Shown here one piece after another: positions 34,208 through 42,973 of a DNA stretch of 51,585 bases. The stretch is from the NCBI GenBank assembly GCA_027451825.1, contig DAIDHZ010000013.1:1-51585 (forward strand), read 5' to 3'. Source of the DNA: Chlamydiota bacterium. GTDB lineage: Bacteria > Chlamydiota > Chlamydiia > Chlamydiales > SM23-39. The notes below the pieces were generated by a model. The model was given only the letters and a program-made list of their open reading frames with translations. It made no database searches and had not been told where the DNA came from. A program made the position numbers and the translations under genes. Every line of letters starts with the position of its first letter. Within the stretch, counting starts at the first letter, position 1.

Positions 34208-34801
34208 TCAAGAGCGTACTCGATGCTCTTCTGCGATCACAATGGATCTTAAAATCTGATATGCAGTATCCAATTGATCATTCACAATGTGATAATCATA
34301 AAAAGGAATCTGTTTCATCTCTCTTTTGGCCGCTAAAAGACGCTCTTGAATCACATGTTCATCTTCTGTTTTCCGAGCATATAAACGTTCTTTTAAAATA
34401 TCCATACTCGGAGGACTTAAAAAAATAAAAATAGCATCTAACTTCTCTTGAAGCTGCAAAGCACCCTGAGTATCAATGACCAAGAAAACATGCTTGCCGC
34501 TTTTTCTTTGTGATTCTAAAAACTTTCTAGAAGTTCCATAATAAGACCCGAAAACGATTGCATGTTCGATAAAATCATCTTGAGCAATCATTTTTTTAAA
34601 TTCATCGACGCTCACAAAATGATAATCACGTCCGGCAATCTCTTGAGGTCGAATCTTTCGAGTCGTATAAGAGATGCTCTCTGTAATAACGCAAGAAAAC
34701 TCCTTTTGAAGCATCCGCACCAGAGTTGTTTTACCGGTACCCGCCGGAGCACTTAAGACAAACACAAGCCCCTCTGGCAACCCTCTTAATAATTGACTCA
34801 T
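34208..34801 (-). CDS. gmk: Guanylate kinase
   Basis: 197 residues from the ATG at 34801, four bases after the yicC stop; a longer frame runs into yicC. It phosphorylates GMP to GDP. The P-loop SAPAGTGKTTLVRML, the GMP-binding SYTTRKIRPQEIAGRDYHFVS, EHAIVFGSYYGTSRKFLE and the lid RLYARKTEDEHVIQERL are all intact. The yicC-gmk-omega-metG order suggests one operon. Confidence 0.95.
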   Translation of the reverse strand: MSQLLRGLPEGLVFVLSAPAGTGKTTLVRMLQKEFSCVITESISYTTRKIRPQEIAGRDYHFVSVDEFKKMIAQDDFIEHAIVFGSYYGTSRKFLESQRKSGKHVFLVIDTQGALQLQEKLDAIFIFLSPPSMDILKERLYARKTEDEHVIQERLLAAKREMKQIPFYDYHIVNDQLDTAYQILRSIVIAEEHRVRS

Positions 34802-34805
34802 CCTC

Positions 34806-35675
34806 TTACTCAATATTTTGAATCTGTTCCCGAACTTTCTCAAGCTCACTTTTCATTGCAACCACCCATCGAGAAATCTCCACATCCATCGATTTCGAAC
34901 CTATTGTATTGATCTCTCTTCCCATTTCCTGCACTAAAAAATCCATTTTACGCCCCACAGCTTTCTGAGATCCCTGAAGAGTCTCTCTAAACTGAGAAAA
35001 ATGAGACCCTAAACGGGTAATTTCTTCCGTAATATCCATTTTCTCAACCAAAAGAGCAATTTCTCTCATCCATCGTTCATCGGTGTCAGAGATCAATGCC
35101 TTTATTTTCTCCTGAAGCTTTTGCCGCGCGCGCTCCATAGACGATACAGACAAATCCTCTATCGATTTGACTTGGCTCTCCATCGTCTTTAGACGACCTT
35201 CCAAATCTTTCTGCAAGACTTTGCCTTCATTTTGTCGCATCTGAATCAAACGATCCATTGCCGCATCCACGCAAAGACGCAGCTCTTTTTCATCCTGCTC
35301 TTGCAGAGCATCCACCGAAGACATCGATGGCATATACTGCAGCAAAAAAGAAAGATCAATCGTTTTTTTTTCAAACCCTAAACTACCTGCTAAAGATTCC
35401 CATTTCTCTTTCAAATTTTGAAGAAGCTCCGGATCGGGCAAAAATTGACTCATCTTTTCTTGAGAAGGCACCCATTGGACTCGAACCGTAATGAATCCCC
35501 TGACAACTCGATCTGAAATCCACTTTCTCATCTCATATTCAAAACGAGAGAGTTCTTTGGGTAAATAAATTTGAAGCTCAAAATGCTTTCGATTTAAAGA
35601 TTGAATTTCAATCATCACTCTTCCCAAAGAAGAATCTTTAGAGGCTCTGCCAAAGCCTGTCATGCTCATGAACAT
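34806..35675 (-). CDS. yicC: YicC/YloC-family endoribonuclease-like protein
   Basis: 289 residues. SMTGFGRASKDSSLGRVMIEIQSLNRKHFELQIYLPKELSRFE at the N-terminus and MDITEEITRLGSHFSQFRETL..VGRKMDFLVQEMGREINTIGSKS at the C-terminus are the two YicC signatures; the middle is a long helical region. YicC proteins have been described as endoribonucleases affecting sRNA turnover, and they are usually next to gmk, as here. Start at 35675 gives the family's M-x-x-SMTGFGR. Confidence 0.92.
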   Translation of the reverse strand: MFMSMTGFGRASKDSSLGRVMIEIQSLNRKHFELQIYLPKELSRFEYEMRKWISDRVVRGFITVRVQWVPSQEKMSQFLPDPELLQNLKEKWESLAGSLGFEKKTIDLSFLLQYMPSMSSVDALQEQDEKELRLCVDAAMDRLIQMRQNEGKVLQKDLEGRLKTMESQVKSIEDLSVSSMERARQKLQEKIKALISDTDERWMREIALLVEKMDITEEITRLGSHFSQFRETLQGSQKAVGRKMDFLVQEMGREINTIGSKSMDVEISRWVVAMKSELEKVREQIQNIE

Positions 35676-35731
35676 AAATTTGCTTTTTTCTTTTCTTAAG
35701 TTTTATACTCAAAAGTGCAAAGGATTTGCAA

Positions 35732-37420
35732 ATGTCATCTTCAAAATTCTCCGAATTCATCCCAAAATCAGTTCATTTACTCACTAAAGGCTACACAAAA
35801 AGCCACTTCAAACAAGATCTCTTGGCCGGTATAACGGTCGGACTCATTGCCTTGCCCCTTGCTATGGCTTTTGCCATTGCCTCCGGTGTTGAACCGGCGC
35901 GGGGTCTCTATACAGCCATCATTGCCGGTTTTTTAATTTCCTTTCTCGGCGGAAGTAGAATCCAAATCGGAGGTCCGACGGGCGCTTTCGTCGTGATCCT
36001 TTACGACATCATCCAACGAACAGGGTACCAAGGACTTGCAGCTTCTTCTCTCATTGCTGCCGTTATTTTGGTGTTGCTCGGTATTTTTCGTTTAGGCTCT
36101 TGGATTCGATACATTCCTCATCCTCTTATTACCGGCTTTACAACAGGGATTGCCGTCATCATCTTTTCGACACAAATCAAAGATTTTTTAGGCCTTCAAA
36201 TGGAAACGCCTCCCGCCGATTTCATCCCAAAATGGATCTCCTATTTTCACGCTCTTCCCTCTCTTCATCTAACCACTGTAGCCGTTTCTTTGGGAACTCT
36301 TTGCACCATCATCCTCATACGCCGCTTTAAACCACAGATTCCATGGGGCATTGGAGCCATTGTTATAACGACTCTTACCTGCTATCTTTTTCAGATCCCC
36401 GTTGAAACCATCCAATCTCGCTTTGGAACAATCCCAAGCACGCTGCCGATCCCATCCATCCCCTATTTTTCAATCCCCTTAAGCCAACTCAAAGAAGTGA
36501 TTGTCGATGCGATCAGCATCGCATTTTTAGGCGGAATCGAATCTCTTTTATCAGCAGTCATTGGAGATCGTATCGTTGGAGGAAAACATAAATCCAACTG
36601 CGAACTGATCGCTCAAGGAATCGCCAATTTCAGCTCCATTCTCTTCGGAGGAATCCCGGCAACAGGTGCCATTGCAAGAACCTCCACCAATGCAAAAACA
36701 GGCGCCAAAACACCTCTTGCCGGCATGATTCACGCAGCTACTTTACTTTTCATCATGTATTGCATGGCGCCCATCGTCAGTCAAATCCCCCTTGCAGCGC
36801 TCGCAACCATTCTAATCGTCATTTCTTGGAATATGAGCGAAATCCATCACATTGCAGAAATTTTAAAAGCACCCTTAGGAGATAAGCTCATTCTAGCAAC
36901 CGCCTTGTTTTCGACCGTATTTATCGATATTACAGCAGCTATCTTCTTTGGCATGATTGTTGCTTGTATCAATTTTATAAAACAAATGCATGAGCATCAA
37001 AAAATCACCTCTCTTGCCCACTTCCTCTCCTCACACAACCCCTTCTCCTCTCACAACGCAAAACCAAAAATCGTCGAAACAGAATCTCAAAACGGGACTA
37101 AAATTTATGAAATTCAAGGTCCTTTCTTTTTTGGAACTGCCAATATCCTACAAAACCTTTTCCATGCTCAAGCAAAACATCTTCCTAAAACATGCATCCT
37201 AAGACTTGGCTCTATTCCTCTCATCGACGCCTCAGGAATGCATGCATTAAAAGAGTTCTTCCTCGAATGCAAAAAACATCATGTCCACTTAAAACTTTCC
37301 GAACTGAAACCTCCTATCAAACAAAAACTCCAAGATTACGGACTCATCAAGCTCATCGGAAAAGAAGAATGTTTTGACACATTAAAAGAGGCACTCTCCG
37401 ACACTCAACCTGCCGCTTAA
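35732..37420 (+). CDS. SulP-family anion transporter with STAS domain
   Basis: 562 residues. The ATG at 35732 with AAAGGA seven bases upstream was chosen over a TTG at 35726. The membrane part has about 12 segments, with the SulP signatures LLAGITVGLIALPLAMAFAI, GLYTAIIAGFLISFLGGSRIQIGGPTGAFVVI and FGGIPATGAIARTSTN. The last 110 residues are a STAS domain (IYEIQGPFFFGTANIL..LIDASGMHALKEF). SulP proteins carry sulfate, bicarbonate or dicarboxylates; the substrate is not decided here. It diverges from yicC. Confidence 0.93.
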   Translation: MSSSKFSEFIPKSVHLLTKGYTKSHFKQDLLAGITVGLIALPLAMAFAIASGVEPARGLYTAIIAGFLISFLGGSRIQIGGPTGAFVVILYDIIQRTGYQGLAASSLIAAVILVLLGIFRLGSWIRYIPHPLITGFTTGIAVIIFSTQIKDFLGLQMETPPADFIPKWISYFHALPSLHLTTVAVSLGTLCTIILIRRFKPQIPWGIGAIVITTLTCYLFQIPVETIQSRFGTIPSTLPIPSIPYFSIPLSQLKEVIVDAISIAFLGGIESLLSAVIGDRIVGGKHKSNCELIAQGIANFSSILFGGIPATGAIARTSTNAKTGAKTPLAGMIHAATLLFIMYCMAPIVSQIPLAALATILIVISWNMSEIHHIAEILKAPLGDKLILATALFSTVFIDITAAIFFGMIVACINFIKQMHEHQKITSLAHFLSSHNPFSSHNAKPKIVETESQNGTKIYEIQGPFFFGTANILQNLFHAQAKHLPKTCILRLGSIPLIDASGMHALKEFFLECKKHHVHLKLSELKPPIKQKLQDYGLIKLIGKEECFDTLKEALSDTQPAA

Positions 37421-37500
37421 AAGAGCTTGTAAATAAATATTTTATAAAGATATAGTTATCCTTTCTTAAAAGAAAAATTCTCTAAAAAGAGGAGGCATTC

Positions 37501-37932
37501 ATGTCATCACTACCAACACCAACAACTCCACGAGGACTCGCACAGCCTCCACCACCTCCCTTTTCACAACCATGCGGCTATCAGCCTCAAGGATTTTCCC
37601 TTGCAACAGGAAGTCCAATAGGACCCAACTATTACGAGCATTCTGCAGCCGGAAGAATGGTTGAAAGCATCCTCTGCAATCTCATTGCCAATTTATCAAG
37701 AGATGTCATAAGCTTTCTTGCCAGAGAAATTTATCATAAACTTTATGGGGATCCGGCTTTACAAAAACGAGTCCAAAAACAACACCTATTAATTCAACTC
37801 AGGGACTGCAGCATGACAAGGACTGAAGACACAAAAAATCTTGTATTAGAAGCTCTTGATGATCTACAAAAACTCCCAAATCAAGAGCCTTATAATGAAC
37901 ATGTTCAACGTTTCCAGAAATGCTTCAAATAA
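37501..37932 (+). CDS. Hypothetical protein with proline-rich N-terminus
   Basis: 143 residues. The first 45 residues are rich in Pro, Thr and Gln (PPPPPFSQP, QPQGF); a helical region follows (GRMVESILCNLIANLSRDVISFL). GAGGAGG stands close before the ATG. No family recognised. Proline-rich heads of this type are common in secreted effectors of intracellular bacteria, which is only a hint. The 784-residue gene follows after 41 bp. Confidence 0.6.
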   Translation: MSSLPTPTTPRGLAQPPPPPFSQPCGYQPQGFSLATGSPIGPNYYEHSAAGRMVESILCNLIANLSRDVISFLAREIYHKLYGDPALQKRVQKQHLLIQLRDCSMTRTEDTKNLVLEALDDLQKLPNQEPYNEHVQRFQKCFK

Positions 37933-37973
37933 TCTCCTTTAGATCTAATGATCTGTGATCTTTTAGGCTTTGT

Positions 37974-40328
37974 ATGGATGTCGCACGGATTTCAATCTGC
38001 CCGCAAGGGGAGCCTTTACCTCAAGTCCAAAAGTCCAAAACCTTCTTCCTCTTCCAAGCATGGGAAAATCTTAAAAGCTTTTCACAAAGACTCTCTCAAA
38101 AGTTTACAAAGAAACCAACGCATGAATACACCTTACTCGATCAAAATACAGATCCATCTCTCAAAAAAATAGAAACCCTTTTACAAATTTTTCAAAAAAA
38201 TCTCAAACAAAGCGAATCTCCATCGAAAATGGAACCTAAAAATCAAAGTGAAATCCCCCCAACAACCAATATTTCTCCACTCCCAAACATTGAAAAAACA
38301 TCCTCTACAACACCCGCTATTATTTCACCAAATCCATCTGATCTTCCACTCCAAATGAAAGAAACGGAAAGACTATTTGATCAACTGATTTTCAAGGGAT
38401 ACTCTCTTTTTCTTTTCAATCACTTGCTCCACCTTGCTGATATTCAAGATACACCTCAAAGCTCTTGGATCTTGGAACAAATCACTTCAGAGCCAATTCA
38501 GTCTGTAAAAACAGCTTTTTATCAAAAATATAACCAACAAGTCTCTTTTATCAGCCGAATCAAAATATGGTTCTTCCTTCATACGCAACAATTTTTATCT
38601 TCTCATCTCGATACGCATAAACAACACTTACTCAATCAATTCAGAGAAAAAAAAAGCATTTCCGAACAGTTTTTAATCAAAATTCAGCATCTTCTCGAGC
38701 TCTATAAATCAGCCACTTTAGAATATGCTGAAACAAAAAATCCAATAGGAATCGTTGATCAATATAGAGAAACAAAAATCAACCAAATGTTTCCTAAATC
38801 TTTTGAGATGACATGCAAAGAATGCGCTCAATTATGGATCGAGTTAGCACCTGATATCGAATTTTTAAAACCACGATCACACATACATATCTTACTCAGT
38901 AAAGCAATCAACAAAATCTTCAAATCAATACTCAATCAATGCATCAGCAGCGCTCTTCAAATCACAGCCAATAAAATTTTAGAAAATATCGCTCCATATT
39001 GCTTAAGCGCACTCTCTAAAACCCTTCAAAAAACGAACATCTACACGGACGATCCCTTCTTATTTGCAAAAGATCCTCTTGTTCAAAATGATACTATCAA
39101 AACAATCATTCAAAACGTTTTCGATGTGATTCAATTTGCATCCTCTCATACTCAAGAATCTATCCTTCGTAAAAAAGAAGAAATCAACTCTACAGATAAA
39201 GATATAGAAAAACACTTAGCGATCCTTTTTACTAAAATCATAACGTCATTCATCTCTTCTTTATCCGATCCTTTCATCTTAGAAAAAACTCTCTCTGAAC
39301 TCTTACGAGCTCTCAACATCTGCCTTTCTCAAGAAAAGCAAAATGATCTAACCTCAACAAAAGAACAACTAAATCTTACAATACAAATCATAGGGAAATA
39401 TTTAGAAAGACACATTGCCAAACAAAGGATCCATAACCTCGAATACCAACCCGAACCAAACTCCTTAGAATATTTTCTAGCAACGCACCAATCTCAATCC
39501 TTCGATCTTTGTTTATCCATCCATGAAATCACATCAGATATTCTCAAAAAAATAGAAAAAGAACCTCTCGATCCTATCTTTGAAAATATGTTTCATGATC
39601 TTGAAAAGATCGAACAAAAAATAAAAACATACATCGATCAAGAAAAAACACTAAAAAGCACACTGACTATAGAGCCAAATAAAATCGCTTACATATACCG
39701 AAACAACTTGAAGAATCGGGAATTTGGCAAGGAGAATCCTCGAAATTTTTATTCGGAGCGCGCGACCATTGCCGAGAGGCAAGACGCGAGTGAGAATAAG
39801 AATTTCGAGGTAAATTCGACGCAGCCAAAAACCGATTCTTCAAGTTGTTTCGGTATAACATTCATGAATCAAGAAGTTGAAAAAACTCTCCAAAAAATCA
39901 TTCTATTACAAGGAGATCTTCTTTCATTAAGGAAACTCTACCAAGAGACAAAACTACCAAAGAAAAATCAAAGCTTTTTGTCGACTCTCTTTCAAAAGAA
40001 TAAAAAACAAGAATTCTTGAATGTTCTACATAAATGTAAGAAAAATGGGGAAGCTCTTCTACAACATCTCAAATTCATTCAAACAAAATTGAGCACTTCG
40101 GCCAAAAAACCACCTCAAACAACTCCAGAAAAAGGATTTACTTTCTTTAAGATCGGGAAAAACGTCGTGAACCAGGTCGTGAAAAATTCAGAAGAAGAGA
40201 ACATTCATAAAATCACTCTTCTCTTAAATAATGGATACGAATTTCTATTTTTTGGGAAAATCCAAAAACCTTTCCTTCAGATTATCTTAGAAGAAATGGA
40301 ATCGGCGCTAAAAACACCCAGGCCGTAA
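37974..40328 (+). CDS. Large helical hypothetical protein carrying an in-frame mobile-element insert
   Basis: 784 residues, almost entirely predicted helix with many Lys, Gln and Glu and long charged runs, a Pro/Ser-rich stretch near 85-115 and no membrane segment. No family recognised. At 39694-39857 a TATACCGAAA-family element is inserted and is translated as about 54 extra residues (574-628) without breaking the frame. The protein sequence on either side resumes at once (ALTIEPNKIAYI-like before, FMNQEVEKTLQKIILL after). The ATG at 37974 has only a weak AGG upstream. An imperfect terminator hairpin overlaps the stop. The AAA+ gene converges from the other side. Confidence 0.65.
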   Translation: MDVARISICPQGEPLPQVQKSKTFFLFQAWENLKSFSQRLSQKFTKKPTHEYTLLDQNTDPSLKKIETLLQIFQKNLKQSESPSKMEPKNQSEIPPTTNISPLPNIEKTSSTTPAIISPNPSDLPLQMKETERLFDQLIFKGYSLFLFNHLLHLADIQDTPQSSWILEQITSEPIQSVKTAFYQKYNQQVSFISRIKIWFFLHTQQFLSSHLDTHKQHLLNQFREKKSISEQFLIKIQHLLELYKSATLEYAETKNPIGIVDQYRETKINQMFPKSFEMTCKECAQLWIELAPDIEFLKPRSHIHILLSKAINKIFKSILNQCISSALQITANKILENIAPYCLSALSKTLQKTNIYTDDPFLFAKDPLVQNDTIKTIIQNVFDVIQFASSHTQESILRKKEEINSTDKDIEKHLAILFTKIITSFISSLSDPFILEKTLSELLRALNICLSQEKQNDLTSTKEQLNLTIQIIGKYLERHIAKQRIHNLEYQPEPNSLEYFLATHQSQSFDLCLSIHEITSDILKKIEKEPLDPIFENMFHDLEKIEQKIKTYIDQEKTLKSTLTIEPNKIAYIYRNNLKNREFGKENPRNFYSERATIAERQDASENKNFEVNSTQPKTDSSSCFGITFMNQEVEKTLQKIILLQGDLLSLRKLYQETKLPKKNQSFLSTLFQKNKKQEFLNVLHKCKKNGEALLQHLKFIQTKLSTSAKKPPQTTPEKGFTFFKIGKNVVNQVVKNSEEENIHKITLLLNNGYEFLFFGKIQKPFLQIILEEMESALKTPRP
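39694..39857. mobile_element. 164-bp miniature inverted-repeat element, TATACCGAAA family (copy C), in-frame
   Basis: The terminal inverted repeats are 26 bp and perfect, running from TATACCGAAACAACTTG to AAGAATCGG. Counting one flanking TA as target duplication, the net insert is 162 bp, exactly 54 codons. The interior keeps the ATTCGGAGCG..CGACCATTGCCG block and the hairpin of copies A and B but is about 48 bp shorter. The perfect repeats suggest it is the most recent of the three insertions. Confidence 0.85.
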
Positions 40329-40346
40329 AGACCCGGGTCCTTTTCT
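40316..40346 (+). terminator. Possible transcription terminator
   Basis: ACCCAGG and CCCGGGT form a stem with one mismatch around a nine-base loop, followed by CCTTTTCTT. The stem overlaps the stop codon of the long helical gene. The T-run is weak. Confidence 0.4.
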
Positions 40347-40355
40347 TAAAAAAGC

Positions 40356-41486
40356 TTAACGAGTAAATATTGAACTCGCCAAATTGGCAATTTGATTTGT
40401 CACTGCTTTTACTGAACGATTCATCACTTGCTGCATCGATCTAGCAATTGACTTCTTCATTGTCACAATCACTTGATTGACTAAGTCATCGGTGATATTT
40501 CCTTTCTGGGTATTGACGCATGCATAAATATTTTCAAGCATCAATACAAGATCCCGTCCTGAAAAACCTTCTGTTTTTCTTGCCATATCAGTCAAGACTC
40601 TCTTATCAAAGAAACTCAAGAAATTCACATCCCCTTTAAAAATTTTTGGAAGATGCTCAACAATAATAAACTTTCTTGATTCTTCATCAGGATTTGGAAT
40701 ATCGATCACATGAGCCCGTGTTTTGAAAGCAGAATCAATCACCTCAGGACGATTTGTGGTAATCACAAAACTTACCTGTCTTTTTTCTGCACCCGCAATT
40801 TCTAAAATTGCATTGACCAAAGCAACTCTTCTTTGCGATAAAGTCTCATCCGCTTTTTTTAAATCATGCCAATAAGCAATCGAAGGATCTTTCGATGCTT
40901 CTTTCCCTTCCGGACGAGAAGAAACCAATTCCTCACCATCATTCATGATGATATAAACAGGGCCGGAACTTTTAGCAGCCATGTGCAATACATCTTGCAA
41001 AGCAGAAACATGCGTTCCTTTTGCCAAATGATTTTCCATAGCACCGGAAGGGATTAGAATATATCCAACACCACATTCGTTACAAAGATCCTCGATCAAC
41101 ATTGTTTTACCAACGCCAGGCTCTCCTTGAATCACTAAATTAGGAAGAACTGATCCAGGGACTTTTGTTGCTTTTTCAATCATCTCCTTGATGGTCTGAA
41201 TTCTACTTTGTGTGTTCTGATCATAAATTGGCTTAGGAGCTCTGAGATCTCGAGAAGGAGTCTTATAATAAGAAATCCCGGGTAAAGACCACTCCTTAAT
41301 ATAAAGTTTGCTCAAAACAGATCCTACAGAATAACTCTTGACCATAGGCACAACAAAACGTTGAAGCGCCAAAGCTCCGACAGCAGTGCTCAATAAACCA
41401 AGTCCAATTTTTGAACCGAGTCCAATTTTTGATACATCTGCCTGACGCAGTGCAGGTAAATAGCTTTGAATTTTGCTAATTGTCAT
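40356..41486 (-). CDS. AAA+ ATPase-like membrane protein, ATAD3-like, with altered Walker B
   Basis: 376 residues. An N-terminal hydrophobic segment (IGLGLLSTAVGALALQRFVV, 27-46) is followed by an AAA+ module: Walker A GEPGVGKT (121-128), then VYIIMNDGEELVSSR where a normal Walker B would read hhhhDE. Here Asp is replaced by Asn182 and the catalytic Glu by Asp183. Sensor-1 ITTNRPEVID and an Arg-finger region FKTRAHVIDIPNPD are kept, and the C-terminal helical lid is present. The layout of one membrane anchor plus AAA+ with GFSGRDL recalls mitochondrial ATAD3. ATP binding seems likely, hydrolysis doubtful. AGGAG lies nine bases before the ATG. Confidence 0.75.
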   Translation of the reverse strand: MTISKIQSYLPALRQADVSKIGLGSKIGLGLLSTAVGALALQRFVVPMVKSYSVGSVLSKLYIKEWSLPGISYYKTPSRDLRAPKPIYDQNTQSRIQTIKEMIEKATKVPGSVLPNLVIQGEPGVGKTMLIEDLCNECGVGYILIPSGAMENHLAKGTHVSALQDVLHMAAKSSGPVYIIMNDGEELVSSRPEGKEASKDPSIAYWHDLKKADETLSQRRVALVNAILEIAGAEKRQVSFVITTNRPEVIDSAFKTRAHVIDIPNPDEESRKFIIVEHLPKIFKGDVNFLSFFDKRVLTDMARKTEGFSGRDLVLMLENIYACVNTQKGNITDDLVNQVIVTMKKSIARSMQQVMNRSVKAVTNQIANLASSIFTR

Positions 41487-41636
41487 GATTGTATACTCCT
41501 AACTTAACTTATCCTTAAAAAGGAGCTCAAATCTTGCGCGTGTCAAATATTTTTTTTCAACAAAAATCTTGATACGTTCTTAATCAAGAGCAAAGGCCCG
41601 ATTCCTGATGATTCTCTCCGTCTAGTGACTTTTTTT

Positions 41637-41666
41637 TTGACAAAATTTAAAAAAAATCTTTAAAAT
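41637..41666 (+). promoter_or_regulatory. Sigma70-type promoter
   Basis: A perfect TTGACA and a TAAAAT are separated by 18 bp, 31 bases before the ATG at 41697. It drives the small membrane-protein gene, which also has an AAGGGA ribosome-binding site. Confidence 0.5.
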
Positions 41667-41696
41667 TGCAAACCTCTAAAACAACCTAAGGGACTT

Positions 41697-42008
41697 ATGA
41701 AACTCAATTTTAACACTAACTTAGTAGTACCTACATTATTTGCAGCTGCAGGATTGGCAATCGCCCTCTGCACACAAAAAACAACATGTGCAGCGCACAA
41801 ACAATTTCAAAACAACCATCCTCAAATAGAACAAGCCGCGAGAGCTCTCTTTGGGGCTGCTACAGGCGCCTTCAGCGCAATCGCAGGAACAGCAATCGTT
41901 CAAAACGTACAAAATGGAAATGTTTCAGCAACCGTCAAAACGATTTCTTCAACCATTCTCACAAAAGTAGACCAAGTAAGTAACTACTTTTTTAAGAAAG
42001 CTGCCTAA
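41697..42008 (+). CDS. Small membrane or secreted hypothetical protein
   Basis: 103 residues. A hydrophobic N-terminal segment (LVVPTLFAAAGLAIALCTQ) may be a signal anchor; a second Ala/Gly-rich hydrophobic segment (ALFGAATGAFSAIAGTAIV) lies in the middle. A good promoter, a ribosome-binding site and a strong terminator frame it as a single-gene transcript. It diverges from the AAA+ membrane protein. No family recognised. Confidence 0.6.
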   Translation: MKLNFNTNLVVPTLFAAAGLAIALCTQKTTCAAHKQFQNNHPQIEQAARALFGAATGAFSAIAGTAIVQNVQNGNVSATVKTISSTILTKVDQVSNYFFKKAA

Positions 42009-42020
42009 AAATGGCAAAGA

Positions 42021-42068
42021 TTCCCGGATTTTCTACAAAAAAACCCGGGAACATACTTTTTTATTTTT
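42021..42068. terminator. Rho-independent terminator, probably bidirectional
   Basis: TTCCCGG and CCGGGAA form a perfect 7-bp stem; TTTTTTATTTTT follows on the plus strand, and A-rich sequence on the other side could serve proC transcription. It lies between the convergent small membrane-protein gene and proC. Confidence 0.75.
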
Positions 42069-42870
42069 GTAAAGTTCGAGAACGAGTCGCTGCTGCCTGT
42101 AGCGCTTCAGCAAACAGCTCTACCATCTTCGAATCCCGCATCGCATTCAATCCTGCCTCTGTAGTTCCTTGAGGAACTGCAATTTGATGAATTAAATCCT
42201 TTGGCAAATGACCTTTCATGACTAAACGGGCAGCCCCAGAAAAGACTTGAGCTGTCATCTGCAAAGATTCCGAATAAGACAATCCTTCCTTCTCTCCAAA
42301 CCGAGCCATTCCATCCATCAAACGAAGTACAAAACCAGGGCCACTGCCCACCATTGCACACAAAACATCCATCCACTCTTCACGAACCTCTTGAACCAAT
42401 CCCATGCAGCTAAAAATTCTTTGAACCACACTTCGAAACTCTGAAGAGGAACTTTGAGAAAAAGCAGAAACGCTCATCCCTTCTCCCACAGAAACGGCAA
42501 CATTCGGCATGACCCTTGCAACCTCGACCTCTTTTCCTAAGATTTTTTCGTAAAAAGAAAGAGGAATCCCCGCAGCAATCGTAATGATCATTTTTCCTTG
42601 AATATCGAAAGATTTAAGCTCTTTCAATAGTCCTTCCATTTGATCGGGTCTAACTCCTAAAAAAAGAATACGACTTTCTTTCACCAAATGAGACAAGGAA
42701 CTTGAACTTATTTTGTATTCCTTCTCATTTTCGAACATTTTTTTGGGATCGCGTCGAATGAAAAGACACCGCGAATGAGGAATCAGCCTTGCAAGATCCA
42801 TCGCTTTAAAAATTAAAGACATCATATGTCCAAAACCAACAAATCCTATACGATATTCATCCATTTTCAT
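42061..42870 (-). CDS. proC: Pyrroline-5-carboxylate reductase
   Basis: 269 residues, the usual size. It performs the last step of proline synthesis with NAD(P)H. The Rossmann start is RIGFVGFGHMMSLI, followed by LGVRPDQM, RVMPNVAVSVGEGMS, AMVGSGPGFVLRLMDGMA and IAVPQGTTEAGLNAM near the C-terminus, all family signatures. The usual GxGxMG glycine pattern is kept as GFGHMM. The start is the first ATG at 42870; a second lies two codons on. Confidence 0.93.
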   Translation of the reverse strand: MKMDEYRIGFVGFGHMMSLIFKAMDLARLIPHSRCLFIRRDPKKMFENEKEYKISSSSLSHLVKESRILFLGVRPDQMEGLLKELKSFDIQGKMIITIAAGIPLSFYEKILGKEVEVARVMPNVAVSVGEGMSVSAFSQSSSSEFRSVVQRIFSCMGLVQEVREEWMDVLCAMVGSGPGFVLRLMDGMARFGEKEGLSYSESLQMTAQVFSGAARLVMKGHLPKDLIHQIAVPQGTTEAGLNAMRDSKMVELFAEALQAAATRSRTLQK

Positions 42871-42973
42871 AACCCACCTCCTCTGTCCCTAACATTAAGG
42901 ATGAAAAATTTTTTTATCCAGAAAAATGATGGGACTTTTTTCCTCAAATGCCCGATACTTTATCTACTTAAAG

